From positions 33,396-97,395 of the forward strand of contig JAFXDI010000050.1 of the NCBI GenBank assembly GCA_017521245.1: 64,000 bases of DNA, in the 5' to 3' direction. Below, one piece after another: positions 9,001-16,886 of the stretch (position 1 is the stretch's first letter; the number at the start of each line of letters is the position of its first letter). The stretch comes from Bacteroidales bacterium (GTDB lineage Bacteria > Bacteroidota > Bacteroidia > Bacteroidales > G3-4614). Made by a program: the position numbers and the translations under genes. The notes under the pieces are model-generated. The model saw nothing but the letters and a program-made list of their open reading frames with translations. It searched no databases and was not told the DNA's origin.

Positions 9001-9679
9001 TAATACAGAATATTGGTATAAGATTAGTTCGGTTTATAATGGTAGCGAATCGGAGTTATCAGAGTGGGTTTCTGCCACAACAAACAAAGCCGACTACAAT
9101 ATTGCCATAAAATCGGTTGTATATAACGAAGCAATGGAAGTTGGAGATAACGAGATAGAGATTACATTTGTTAATGATGGTAAATATAACCAACAAGCAA
9201 GAAGCACTATTACTCTTTCAACAGAAGATGAATATTTGACAATCGTAACAAACAATATTAATCTTAATGCTTTGGATGTTAATGAAGAGGCAACTAAGAT
9301 ATTTACTATATCATTAAACGAAATTCCACCTTTTGGTTATAAGGTTAATATAAATGCCAATATTACACAAAAGTTTGACCCGTTCCTATCTTGGGATTGT
9401 CCTTTCTCTATAACACCTAACACAACTATTGGAATTGAGGAGAGCAAAAATAATGAAGAGACTCTATTTGCCATTGTTAATGGCGAGGTATTGACAATTA
9501 ATGGCATAGAGGGTAATGCACATATATGGATTTATGATGTTTCGGGTATGTGTATTCACAACTCTACCAGCAATAACAGTTCTTTGTCTGTAAACATTGG
9601 CAAATACAATAAAGGTATATACATTGTAAGAGTTAAAGATAATAGTGGTGTAAAAGTGCAAAAAGTTTACTTTAAATAG
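6044..9679 (+). CDS. secreted subtilisin-like serine protease (S8) with T9SS sorting domain
   Basis: The protein is 1211 aa. A signal peptide (to about residue 20) is followed by a propeptide of about 150 residues, then a peptidase S8 domain with the triad Asp189 (AVLDSG), His242 (GHGTHCAG) and Ser445 (GTSQATP), and the oxyanion Asn in AAAGNDG. After it come CARDB-like beta-sandwich segments, a jelly-roll-like region around 720-910 and a fibronectin type III domain near 930-1010. The last ~75 residues form a type A T9SS C-terminal domain (IYDVSGM, YNKGIYIVRV, ending KVYFK). The enzyme is therefore expected to cross the outer membrane through T9SS and be anchored or released at the surface as a peptide-harvesting or processing protease. 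Its gene is probably monocistronic. Confidence 0.93.
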   Translation: MKKHSFFIAFLLFLSSVIVAQPKVEQELQQLIMQRCDDMISINIVFKSQIDRKGLKSKTLLIKNTEIKKDVVINELKNHSQKSQTNILELLKSEEKINRVANISCHWLSNSICCDAKREVIEALSFIDEIDIIGLNKEVTLICDNLEDESLAETLANNTNATPHVLQINADDVWALGYTGKNVVVAVLDSGTNFDHYDLSDHLWSGYADCDGDGIADDIIHGWNFASKDIGGNSNIKDDFGHGTHCAGIVCGDGTSGNTTGIAPDASLMTLKIVNRSGGGTPEQMIKGVEFAVENGADILSMSLGFKNSQIGDAAKTSLRKTFENVLEAGVIVCAAAGNDGNSIGVPNNIDIPASCPPPYIHEDQMENSGGISSIVCVGAVYSNDEYASFSSQGPSTWQGSEWDDYAYNENNIGLIRPDIVAPGNMIYSLKHDTNNKYKFNSGTSQATPCVAGVMALMLEKNPNLTPAEICEIIENTAVKLGDKKNNLTGSGRIDALNAINGIESSIEKPFVKLTGFSPTKANQGALDICLTLRNFGKGNSGESTTTILTTNDNYVSINDDTKSLGIINSNEEKEITFSLNIDSATPNGHNLLLKLTTTDGELVWNDELVIKIDAEPKIVFNSKSIETIEAGEDVWFDVELINNGTVATTDKSSVTLSSTSPYVSFIKKSDEINTLSVGGKESVSFGVNIDKSITDNSTVNFDIYTTPNNFSQVKDIIYEFETEKNDYGYYDEGFCGWTTFDASNDDRDHPWWHSSNYVSHYVENIGEVYSGKGCLISEAYCMIAMIEYSVPIDNYLVSPKIRATKDSKFKFKVRTDNIFYNGQHFGVAISETGNNSADSFTTIKEWIINDVSGTEWQEYSIDLSEYEGKDIYVAIRNFFTEEEWTLLNNGYDLHLLLVDDAMFESVIDVSDNVKYNNYSYFSVKVKSDPIPAPSNIVATAIDEKSIKLSWDAVANVQSYNIYNSDCELITTVNGITQFTDTNLRPNTEYWYKISSVYNGSESELSEWVSATTNKADYNIAIKSVVYNEAMEVGDNEIEITFVNDGKYNQQARSTITLSTEDEYLTIVTNNINLNALDVNEEATKIFTISLNEIPPFGYKVNINANITQKFDPFLSWDCPFSITPNTTIGIEESKNNEETLFAIVNGEVLTINGIEGNAHIWIYDVSGMCIHNSTSNNSSLSVNIGKYNKGIYIVRVKDNSGVKVQKVYFK

Positions 9680-9699
9680 GTATAATTTATATAAAATAG

Positions 9700-9729
9700 T
9701 TGTATAAAACACTTTTTTGCATATATTTG
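9700..9729 (+). promoter_or_regulatory. promoter of the WG-repeat gene
   Basis: TTG (9700-9702), 19 bases, TATATTTG (9722-9729). Because the -7 box overlaps an upstream in-frame ATG at 9717, the ATG at 9759 is the usable start of the next gene. Confidence 0.6.
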
Positions 9730-9758
9730 CATTTATAATTAAAAAAAGAACATTTATT

Positions 9759-11708
9759 ATGAACCAAAAAAGATTTTCCCTATTAGTATTGTTTTCGCTT
9801 GTAATTGCATTTGTATCGGAGGCATCAACAGTAGAAAAATCCGTAAACGCAAGATATGGATTTTCTCAATTTGATGACTACAAAGATGGCTATTTCAAAG
9901 TTTGGAATAATTTGAAATGGGGCGTTTGCGATGCTGACGGCAACGAAATTACAGCTCCTGCATACGATGCTATATGGGACTTTAACAATGGTTTTGCTGT
10001 TGTTAATATGGGAGCAAAGTGGGTTAAGACCGGCACTCCAAAAGGTGTGAGCGACACAGAAAAAGAGAGAAATTTTGAGAAGATTTGGGTATATGATAAT
10101 AGTACAACATCCGCATTTGTATATGAGCCAACTATGCAACAAATCTATAAACTTAGAGGAGGCAAATATGGTCTTATAGATGAGAAAGGCGAAGAGGTTG
10201 TTCCACCTATCTACGATGAAATCATCTTTACTTCGGAGTTTGGGATTCTTAAAGTTAAGATGAATAATAAATTTGGTTATATTAATTACAAAGGAGAAAA
10301 TGTAACCGATATTAAATACGATGATGCATCGGATTTTTGCGATGGAATGGCAATTGTCAATATTGGAGGAACACCAAATAAAAGAGGTGTTATCTCTGGC
10401 GGAAAAAAGGGTTATATCAACACCTTAGGCAATGAAGTTGTCAAGGTAAAATATGACAATGCTACTCCTTTTAGCGATGGTGTTGCCACAATATCAGAGG
10501 GAACTTCGTGGTACGTTATTAATAAAAGCGGTAAGAAAGTATCGAATAGTGCTTTTGAGCAATTAGGAGCTTTTGCTCAAGGTAGAGCCCCATACAAAGA
10601 GTTTAGCAAATACGGATATATCGATAACACCGGCAAGAAGATTACAGAGGCTCATTACGATTATGCTATGCCTTTTAGTGATGGTATTGCAAGAGTTAAA
10701 CATGGATGGTCGTGGGGTTACATTAACATTGATTGCAACACTGTAACCTATTTTGAATTCCAAGAGGCCGGAGACTTTAAGGATGATATTGCAAAAGTTA
10801 AAAAGAATGGCAAATGGGGATATATCGACAAAACCGGTAAAGAGGTTATTCCTGCAAAATATACTGTAATATCTGAGTTTGACGAAAATAACATTGCCAA
10901 AATCAAAGATGGTTTGAAATGGGGATTGATTAATAAAAATGGTTCTGTAATTGTTGCCCCAAAATACCAACAAATTGAGTCGTTTATTGGCGACTATGCA
11001 AGAGTTAGCATAAATGACAAGTTTGGTTTTATCGACAAAACCGGTAAAGAGATTATTGCTTGTAACTTTGATGATACCCAAGAGATTGAAAATGGTTTGG
11101 TTAAAGTCAACTCTATGGGTATGTGGGGATATGTAAACACTAATGGAGAGGAGATTGTTCCTTGTATGTATGTTAACTTGGGTAAACCCGATAGTGAGTT
11201 AAGAACTCCTGTTAAACTTAATGTTAAATGGGGTTACATTGACGCATACGGAATGGATATTGCTCCTGCCAAATACGATACTATCGGTAATTTTGTTGAT
11301 AGTTTGGCCATTGCTAAATTTACAGGCAAGTGGGGCTACATTAACAAAAGCGGAGAAACAAAGATTGCTTTCAAATATAATGAAGTATCGGAGTTCTGCA
11401 ATGGTATGGCAAAAGTCAAATATGGCGGTAAATATGGATACATTGATTGCGAAGGCAACGAGGTTATTCCTTTTGAATACCAGAATATTTACGCTTTTAA
11501 CGATAAACTGATTGAGGTTAATATTGTTAACTCATACAACGGCGATGATGCTGTAACAGTTGATGTTTTTGAAATTTTGTGTTTTGACGAAGAGATATTC
11601 ATCTTTAAGAAAGATGGAAAATGGGGAGCTATGGATAAAAACCAAAATATTGTTGTTGAAAACAAATACAATAGTATTAAAGACGTTAAAAAGAATCTGT
11701 ATAAATAG
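9759..11708 (+). CDS. exported WG-repeat protein
   Basis: The protein is 649 aa from the ATG at 9759. A signal peptide ends near the AST at 22-24. The mature protein is almost wholly about fifteen WG repeats (PF14903 type), each 35-45 residues and centred on K-W/Y/F-G-x-I/V-D/N-x-x-G followed by E-V/I-x-P-x-Y-D/N. The fold is a chain of small beta units, probably a propeller or solenoid used for binding; no catalytic residues are evident. The last repeat ends at the C-terminus and no T9SS tail is visible, so a periplasmic or surface location by another route is inferred. ispD starts only 4 bases after its stop, so they may share a transcript. Confidence 0.85.
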   Translation: MNQKRFSLLVLFSLVIAFVSEASTVEKSVNARYGFSQFDDYKDGYFKVWNNLKWGVCDADGNEITAPAYDAIWDFNNGFAVVNMGAKWVKTGTPKGVSDTEKERNFEKIWVYDNSTTSAFVYEPTMQQIYKLRGGKYGLIDEKGEEVVPPIYDEIIFTSEFGILKVKMNNKFGYINYKGENVTDIKYDDASDFCDGMAIVNIGGTPNKRGVISGGKKGYINTLGNEVVKVKYDNATPFSDGVATISEGTSWYVINKSGKKVSNSAFEQLGAFAQGRAPYKEFSKYGYIDNTGKKITEAHYDYAMPFSDGIARVKHGWSWGYINIDCNTVTYFEFQEAGDFKDDIAKVKKNGKWGYIDKTGKEVIPAKYTVISEFDENNIAKIKDGLKWGLINKNGSVIVAPKYQQIESFIGDYARVSINDKFGFIDKTGKEIIACNFDDTQEIENGLVKVNSMGMWGYVNTNGEEIVPCMYVNLGKPDSELRTPVKLNVKWGYIDAYGMDIAPAKYDTIGNFVDSLAIAKFTGKWGYINKSGETKIAFKYNEVSEFCNGMAKVKYGGKYGYIDCEGNEVIPFEYQNIYAFNDKLIEVNIVNSYNGDDAVTVDVFEILCFDEEIFIFKKDGKWGAMDKNQNIVVENKYNSIKDVKKNLYK

Positions 11709-11711
11709 AGA

Positions 11712-12395
11712 ATGAAGAGGTGTGTTGTTATTGTCGCAGGAGGCAAAGGCACTCGTTTTGGAAGTGATATTCCAAAACAGTTTTTGCTTTTGAATAACAA
11801 ACCCGTCTTAATGCGTACTATTGAAGCCTTCTACCGTAGCGATAACTCCTTTGAAATTGTGGTTGTTATTCCCGAAGGACACTTCTCTCTTTGGCAAGAA
11901 TTATGCAAAAAATATAACTTCACAACTCCCCACAAGCTTGTCAAGGGTGGTACTTCGCGTTGGGAATCGGTAAAAAATGGTTTGACCGAGATTGACAACA
12001 ACTCTATTGTTGGCATCCATGACGGTGTACGTCCGTTAATTTCCAAGCAACTTATTGATAGATTATACTCAAATGCAGAGACTTTCTCCGCTGTTATCCC
12101 CGCCATTAAAGTAACAGACTCTTTAAGAGTTGTGAACGAAGCGGATGGTAAAAGTCACTCTGTTAACAGAGAAGCTTATAGAGCAATACAAACTCCTCAA
12201 GTTTTTAAAAGTAATATTATTAAGAAGGCATACGAGTTACCCTTTGAGGAGTGCTTCACAGATGATGCTTCGGTTGTTGAGAGATATGGCACGCAAATTA
12301 GCATTATAGAGGGAGAAGATAGTAACATTAAAATCACTTCGGCAAAGGATTTATCTATTGCCGAGTTATTAGCAAACCATGTCGGAATTTTCTAA
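11712..12395 (+). CDS. ispD: 2-C-methyl-D-erythritol 4-phosphate cytidylyltransferase
   Basis: Transfers CMP from CTP to methylerythritol phosphate in the non-mevalonate isoprenoid route; cytosolic. The protein is 227 aa, normal length. The nucleotide-binding loop VAGGKGTRFGSDIPKQF lies at residues 8-24, followed by the HDGVRPL motif and the SVNREAYRAIQTPQVF segment with the TDD motif near residue 184. The start at 11712 follows directly on the WG-repeat stop. The 3' end overlaps recG by 17 bp, so translation of the two is probably coupled. Confidence 0.96.
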   Translation: MKRCVVIVAGGKGTRFGSDIPKQFLLLNNKPVLMRTIEAFYRSDNSFEIVVVIPEGHFSLWQELCKKYNFTTPHKLVKGGTSRWESVKNGLTEIDNNSIVGIHDGVRPLISKQLIDRLYSNAETFSAVIPAIKVTDSLRVVNEADGKSHSVNREAYRAIQTPQVFKSNIIKKAYELPFEECFTDDASVVERYGTQISIIEGEDSNIKITSAKDLSIAELLANHVGIF

Positions 12396-14475
12396 AATCG
12401 ATATTAAATTTCTTGCCGGCGTTGGACCTAAACGTGCCGAAATTCTAAAAAAAGAGATTGGTGTTGCAACTTACGAAGATTTGTTGTACTACTTTCCTTA
12501 TAAATATATTGACCGCAGTAAAGTTTTTAAAATCAACGAGATTGACGGTAATTTTCCATACATTCAGATTGAAGGTGAGATTATCTCATACGAAGAGGTT
12601 GGAACAGGCAGAGCAAAACGATTGAGTGCCACATTCTCGGATGGCACTGGAACAATTGAGTTAGTTTGGTTTAAAGGTACAAAATATATTAAAGAGAGCT
12701 ACCGACTTGGAACTAAATATACGGTATTTGGGAAACCTGCCCAATATGGTTCTAAAATATCTATTGCCCACCCCGAGATAGACAAAGTTGATCCTGTCAC
12801 AGAACGCAAACACTCTCTTCAAGGGTATTATAGTACCACCGAAGAGATGAAGAAGAAATTCATTAACTCCAAAGTTATTTCAAAACTTGTTGAGAGCATC
12901 TTTAAAAGTTTGAAAGTTCCTATCTTTGAAACCATATCGATAGATGTGGCAAAAGAGTGCAACCTTGTCAATATTAATGACGCTTTAAGAAACATACACT
13001 TCCCAAAGTCAAACGAAGATTTACAGAAAGCAAGTTTCAGACTTAAATTTGAGGAACTTTTTTATATTCAACTTAACATACTGCGATATATGAAGTTGAG
13101 AGAGAGAAGTTTGAATGGGTTTAAGTTTAAGAGAATTGGAGATAATGTAAATAACTTTTACAAGTATTGCCTACCCTTTGAACTCACCAATGCTCAAAAG
13201 AGAGTTATTAAGGAGATTAGATATGATATGGGTAGTGGCAAGCAGATGAACAGATTATTACAAGGAGATGTTGGTAGTGGCAAAACTCTCGTGGCTATTA
13301 TGAGTATGCTGATTGCTGCTGATAATGATTTTCAGGCCTGTATTATGGCTCCCACTGAAATTCTGGCTACTCAACATTATGAGAATATCAAACGACTTCT
13401 CTCTGGCTTAAACATTAATATTGCTCTACTTACCGGTTCAACAAAGAAAAGCGAAAGAGATGCTATTGACAAGGGATTAAAAGATGGTACTATTAATTTT
13501 ATTGTTGGTACGCACGCTCTTATTGAAGATAATGTAATTTTCAAGAATCTTGGTTTGGTTATTGTTGATGAGCAACACCGCTTTGGTGTTGTTCAGAGAT
13601 CGAAGCTTTGGAAAAAAAATAACCAACCTCCTCATATTTTAGTTATGACCGCAACTCCTATTCCTCGCACATTGGCAATGACTCTGTATGGAGATTTGGA
13701 TGTATCGGTTATTGACGAACTCCCTCCGGGTAGAAAACCTATCTCCACTATTCTTAGATTTGATTCTGGTGCCGACAAAATGTATAGCGGTATTAGAAAA
13801 CAGATTGAAGCCGGAAGGCAGGTATATATTGTTTACCCCTTAATTAAGGAGAGCGAGAAGAGCGACTTGAAGAATCTTGAAGAGGGTTATAACTACGTTA
13901 AGAACCTGTTTAAGGAGTACGAGGTATGTATGGTGCATGGCAAGATGAATAGTTCAGAGAAGGAGGAGGAGATGCAGAAATTTGCATCCGGCAAGGCTAA
14001 GATTATGGTTGCCACCACAGTTATTGAGGTTGGAGTAGATGTACCCAATGCATCTGTTATGGTTATTGAAAATGCCGAGAGGTTTGGACTTGCTCAACTT
14101 CATCAACTTAGAGGTAGAGTTGGCAGAGGAGCAGAACAGTCGTATTGTATTCTTAAAACCACACACAAACTTAGCGAAAACTCTCGCAAACGTTTAGATA
14201 TTATGTGCAAGACAAACGATGGTTTTGAGATTGCTGAAGCCGACCTTAAATTGAGAGGTCCGGGCGATATGGAGGGAACTCAACAGAGCGGAATGGCTTT
14301 TAACTTAAAGATTGCAAACATTACTCGCGATGCTCAAATTTTGCAGTTGGCAAGAGATTGTGCAAGCAGAGTGTTAGAAAATGACCCCGACTTATCTCAA
14401 CCCGAACATCTTATTTTAAAGCTTAGGCTTGATAAACTATTTAAACGCATCGTAAACTTTGGTTTAGTAGGATAA
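12379..14475 (+). CDS. recG: ATP-dependent DNA helicase RecG
   Basis: Superfamily 2 helicase that reverses stalled replication forks and branch-migrates junctions. The protein is 698 aa, standard length. It has an N-terminal wedge/OB domain (about 1-210) including GVGPKRAEIL, the Walker A motif GDVGSGKT at 296-303, the DEQH box at 397-400, the MTATPIPRT motif III, and the C-terminal helicase motif QLRGRVGRG plus the RecG-specific GPGDMEGTQQSG region. The start codon lies inside the end of ispD (17-bp overlap). A strong hairpin lies about 100 bp past the stop. Confidence 0.97.
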   Translation: MSEFSKIDIKFLAGVGPKRAEILKKEIGVATYEDLLYYFPYKYIDRSKVFKINEIDGNFPYIQIEGEIISYEEVGTGRAKRLSATFSDGTGTIELVWFKGTKYIKESYRLGTKYTVFGKPAQYGSKISIAHPEIDKVDPVTERKHSLQGYYSTTEEMKKKFINSKVISKLVESIFKSLKVPIFETISIDVAKECNLVNINDALRNIHFPKSNEDLQKASFRLKFEELFYIQLNILRYMKLRERSLNGFKFKRIGDNVNNFYKYCLPFELTNAQKRVIKEIRYDMGSGKQMNRLLQGDVGSGKTLVAIMSMLIAADNDFQACIMAPTEILATQHYENIKRLLSGLNINIALLTGSTKKSERDAIDKGLKDGTINFIVGTHALIEDNVIFKNLGLVIVDEQHRFGVVQRSKLWKKNNQPPHILVMTATPIPRTLAMTLYGDLDVSVIDELPPGRKPISTILRFDSGADKMYSGIRKQIEAGRQVYIVYPLIKESEKSDLKNLEEGYNYVKNLFKEYEVCMVHGKMNSSEKEEEMQKFASGKAKIMVATTVIEVGVDVPNASVMVIENAERFGLAQLHQLRGRVGRGAEQSYCILKTTHKLSENSRKRLDIMCKTNDGFEIAEADLKLRGPGDMEGTQQSGMAFNLKIANITRDAQILQLARDCASRVLENDPDLSQPEHLILKLRLDKLFKRIVNFGLVG

Positions 14476-14574
14476 GGGGTATTGGTTATCTCTCCCAGCA
14501 GGGAGGAATTATTAGTTAGATGCTGTTCTTACTTTATAAAAAAGATTTTATATATAAATAACAGAACATAATAA

Positions 14575-14612
14575 AATAAGAGGTGTTATTCAATAGAAAA
14601 CACCTCTTATTT
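14575..14612. terminator. bidirectional terminator after recG
   Basis: A 12-13 bp stem (AATAAGAGGTGTT with AACACCTCTTATT) lies between the convergent recG and the 14635-14868 gene. A smaller CTCCC/GGGAG hairpin occurs earlier, at about 14491-14504. Confidence 0.8.
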
Positions 14613-14634
14613 GTTATCTTTCGATAAATTAAAA

Positions 14635-14868
14635 TTATCCGAATACGAAGAATCCTTCAATAAATTTGTTGCTGAAATATAGTGTTGATTTCTCCTCGCG
14701 ACAATATATTTTACCTTCACGAGCCAACCATCCTATTGCAGCATACAAATCTGCTGTTTTAAGACCTGTTTTCTCTTTTAATTGAGTTACATTCATTTCA
14801 GTATTAGCCTCTAAAACGTGCCAAAGTTTTCCTGCATTCTCACCAATTGAAAATGTTAATGCTTTCAT
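14635..14868 (-). CDS. small winged helix-turn-helix protein (DUF2582 type)
   Basis: The protein is 77 aa, close to the full length of the DUF2582 winged-helix family in Bacteroidota. The sequence shows an initial helix (IGENAGKLWHVLE), a recognition-type helix-turn-helix (VTQLKEKTGLKTADLYAAIGWLAREGKI) and a short beta wing (CREEKSTLYFS). It is probably a nucleic-acid-binding or regulatory protein; target unknown. A minus-strand TACTTTTG -7 match lies about 35 bp upstream of the start, so it probably has its own promoter. Confidence 0.82.
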   Translation of the reverse strand: MKALTFSIGENAGKLWHVLEANTEMNVTQLKEKTGLKTADLYAAIGWLAREGKIYCREEKSTLYFSNKFIEGFFVFG

Positions 14869-14940
14869 CTTTTTACTTAGTTTTTAAATTCTACGGGTGC
14901 AAAAGTAATACTTTTTTGTGGAAAAATAAAATTTTTAACA

Positions 14941-15339
14941 TTATTTTACAGTCATCTTACTTATTGCTCCCTTTATAAGTATTCTTAAATCTTCTTTACT
15001 TCTACCCCCTATCCATTTTTGAACTTGTTTACCATCCTTGAAAAGGATTAGTGTTGGAATAGATCTTATTCCATATAGAGCGGCGGTTTTAGGAGCCCTA
15101 TCCACATCTAATTTCACAAACTTCACCTCCCCGGCAAACTCTTGTGATAGATCAGCAAAGATTGGAGCCAATGCTCTACATGGAGGACACCATGTTGCCC
15201 AAAAATCTACCAATACATATCCCTCTTTTATCTCGCTGGCAAACGTTTCATCTGTTGCTTGTGTTATCTCCTTGGCTGATAGTGACATTGAGGTCATACT
15301 CATAATTGCCAACATAAATAGTAAGAAAATCTTTTTCAT
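14941..15339 (-). CDS. exported thioredoxin-family protein
   Basis: The protein is 132 aa: a signal peptide of about 22 residues (MKKIFLLFMLAIMS..., cleavage near SAK), then a complete thioredoxin fold with VDFWATWCPPCRALAP as active site and the cis-proline in RSIPTLILF. The active-site CPPC differs from the CGPC of cytosolic thioredoxin, and together with the signal peptide points to a periplasmic oxidoreductase. It may receive electrons from DsbD (23706-25616 encodes one), which is inference. It stands alone between the winged-helix gene and the divergent cardiolipin synthase. Confidence 0.88.
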   Translation of the reverse strand: MKKIFLLFMLAIMSMTSMSLSAKEITQATDETFASEIKEGYVLVDFWATWCPPCRALAPIFADLSQEFAGEVKFVKLDVDRAPKTAALYGIRSIPTLILFKDGKQVQKWIGGRSKEDLRILIKGAISKMTVK

Positions 15340-15428
15340 AATTCTTTGTTTTTAATTTATACTCTTTGTTTCTATTTTTTATTTATATCTTTTTTCGTAA
15401 GTTTGCATCAACCTTTTTCTCTTATTAT

Positions 15429-16886
15429 ATGAATATTATATTATCAATTAGTAATGCAGGAGAGTGGATATATAATTTTATCTACCTCACCATTATTCTG
15501 CTTAATATTATATTTATAATTCTTATAATATCTGAGAACAGAAATCCTGTTAAAACTATTGCGTGGTTATCTGTATTAACTCTTTTACCTATTGTTGGGT
15601 TTATTTTCTACCTGTTTTTTGGCAGAGACCAGCGTTCTCAGCGTATGATTTCGCGTAGAAGCAAACGCAAATTAGAACGTTTGGTAAACAATAGTATTTT
15701 GGTTAACAACGCTAATATTCCTGATTTCAAAGATACTACTCAACAACTTATTATCATGGGACATAAACTTACTCGTGCTTTAGTGACCATCAATAATAAG
15801 ATTGATATATTTACTTGCGGTAAAGATAAGTATTATATTCTTTTTAATGATATAAAAAATGCTAAAAGTTTTATCCATATCCAATATTATATCATAGAGA
15901 ATGATAATCTTGGCAACGAGCTTAAAAGGTTGCTAATACAAAAGGCTTCGGAAGGCGTTGAGGTGAGAGTTCTATATGATGATGTAGGGTGTTGGAGTTT
16001 GCGAGAGAAAGATTTTTTTGAGAGTATGATTGTAGCGGGTATTGACGCTAAACCATTCTTTAAAGTTACATTCCCTCAACTTGCTAATAAACTCAATTAC
16101 AGAAACCACCGAAAAGTTGCAATTATTGATGGTACTATTGGCTACGTGGGCGGAATGAACGTTGCAGACAGATATGTTACTGGCGACAAATGGGGAGAAT
16201 GGAGAGATACTCATATCAGAATTGAAGGCGAAGCTGTTAAAGAACTTCAAGCAATTTTTATGGTGGATTGGAACTTTACCACTAAAGAGTTACTATCAGA
16301 TAGCAGTTATTTCCCCAAAACTGAAAATTTCTCTAATGGTGCAACTATTCAACTTTTGACCAGTGGCCCTTTGGATGAACATAAATCTATTTTTTTAATG
16401 TTCTCCAAAATTATTACCAACGCCAACGAAAGGGTATTTATTCAAACTCCATATTTTCTACCCAATAGTGCGGCTATTAATGCTCTTAAAATTGCGGCTC
16501 TTTCGGGTGTTGATGTTAGAATTATGCTCCCCTACCATTCTGACTCCAAACTTTTACAGAAGGCAAGCTGCTCCTATATTGCAGAGATGTTGAAGTCGAA
16601 TGTTAAGATATATTTTTACAAAAAGGGTTTCCTACATGCCAAGACTATTCTTGTTGATGATGAGATTACAAGTATTGGCTCAACAAACTTTGATTCAAGA
16701 AGTTTTGAACAGAACTTTGAAATTAATGCTTTCATTTACGATAAAGAGTTTAATAGCAGGTATGCCGAGATTTTTATGCAAGATTTGAAAGAGTGTAAAA
16801 GAGTCTCTATTAAGAGTTGGAACAGACGTAGTATATTCTCTAAGATTGCCGAGTCTGTTGCCCGACTATTTAGCCCTATCTTATAA
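15429..16886 (+). CDS. cls: cardiolipin synthase (phospholipase D family)
   Basis: The protein is 485 aa from the ATG at 15429; an ATG at 15366 would add 21 residues ahead of the first membrane helix and overlap the TAAGTTTG promoter-like box. Two N-terminal transmembrane helices (PLDc_N) are followed by two HKD motifs, HRKVAIID (His227) and HAKTILVD (His403), each with the following GS/GG-N signature. It condenses two phosphatidylglycerol molecules, or PG and PE, to cardiolipin at the inner membrane. The stop codon overlaps the end of the convergent helicase gene by 6 bp, with no terminator between them. Confidence 0.95.
   Translation: MNIILSISNAGEWIYNFIYLTIILLNIIFIILIISENRNPVKTIAWLSVLTLLPIVGFIFYLFFGRDQRSQRMISRRSKRKLERLVNNSILVNNANIPDFKDTTQQLIIMGHKLTRALVTINNKIDIFTCGKDKYYILFNDIKNAKSFIHIQYYIIENDNLGNELKRLLIQKASEGVEVRVLYDDVGCWSLREKDFFESMIVAGIDAKPFFKVTFPQLANKLNYRNHRKVAIIDGTIGYVGGMNVADRYVTGDKWGEWRDTHIRIEGEAVKELQAIFMVDWNFTTKELLSDSSYFPKTENFSNGATIQLLTSGPLDEHKSIFLMFSKIITNANERVFIQTPYFLPNSAAINALKIAALSGVDVRIMLPYHSDSKLLQKASCSYIAEMLKSNVKIYFYKKGFLHAKTILVDDEITSIGSTNFDSRSFEQNFEINAFIYDKEFNSRYAEIFMQDLKECKRVSIKSWNRRSIFSKIAESVARLFSPIL

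Noticed and set aside
9880..11700. Repeat array or mobile element within the WG-repeat gene
   Set aside because: The repetition is at the protein level, in frame and diverged at DNA level; it is a normal repeat protein.
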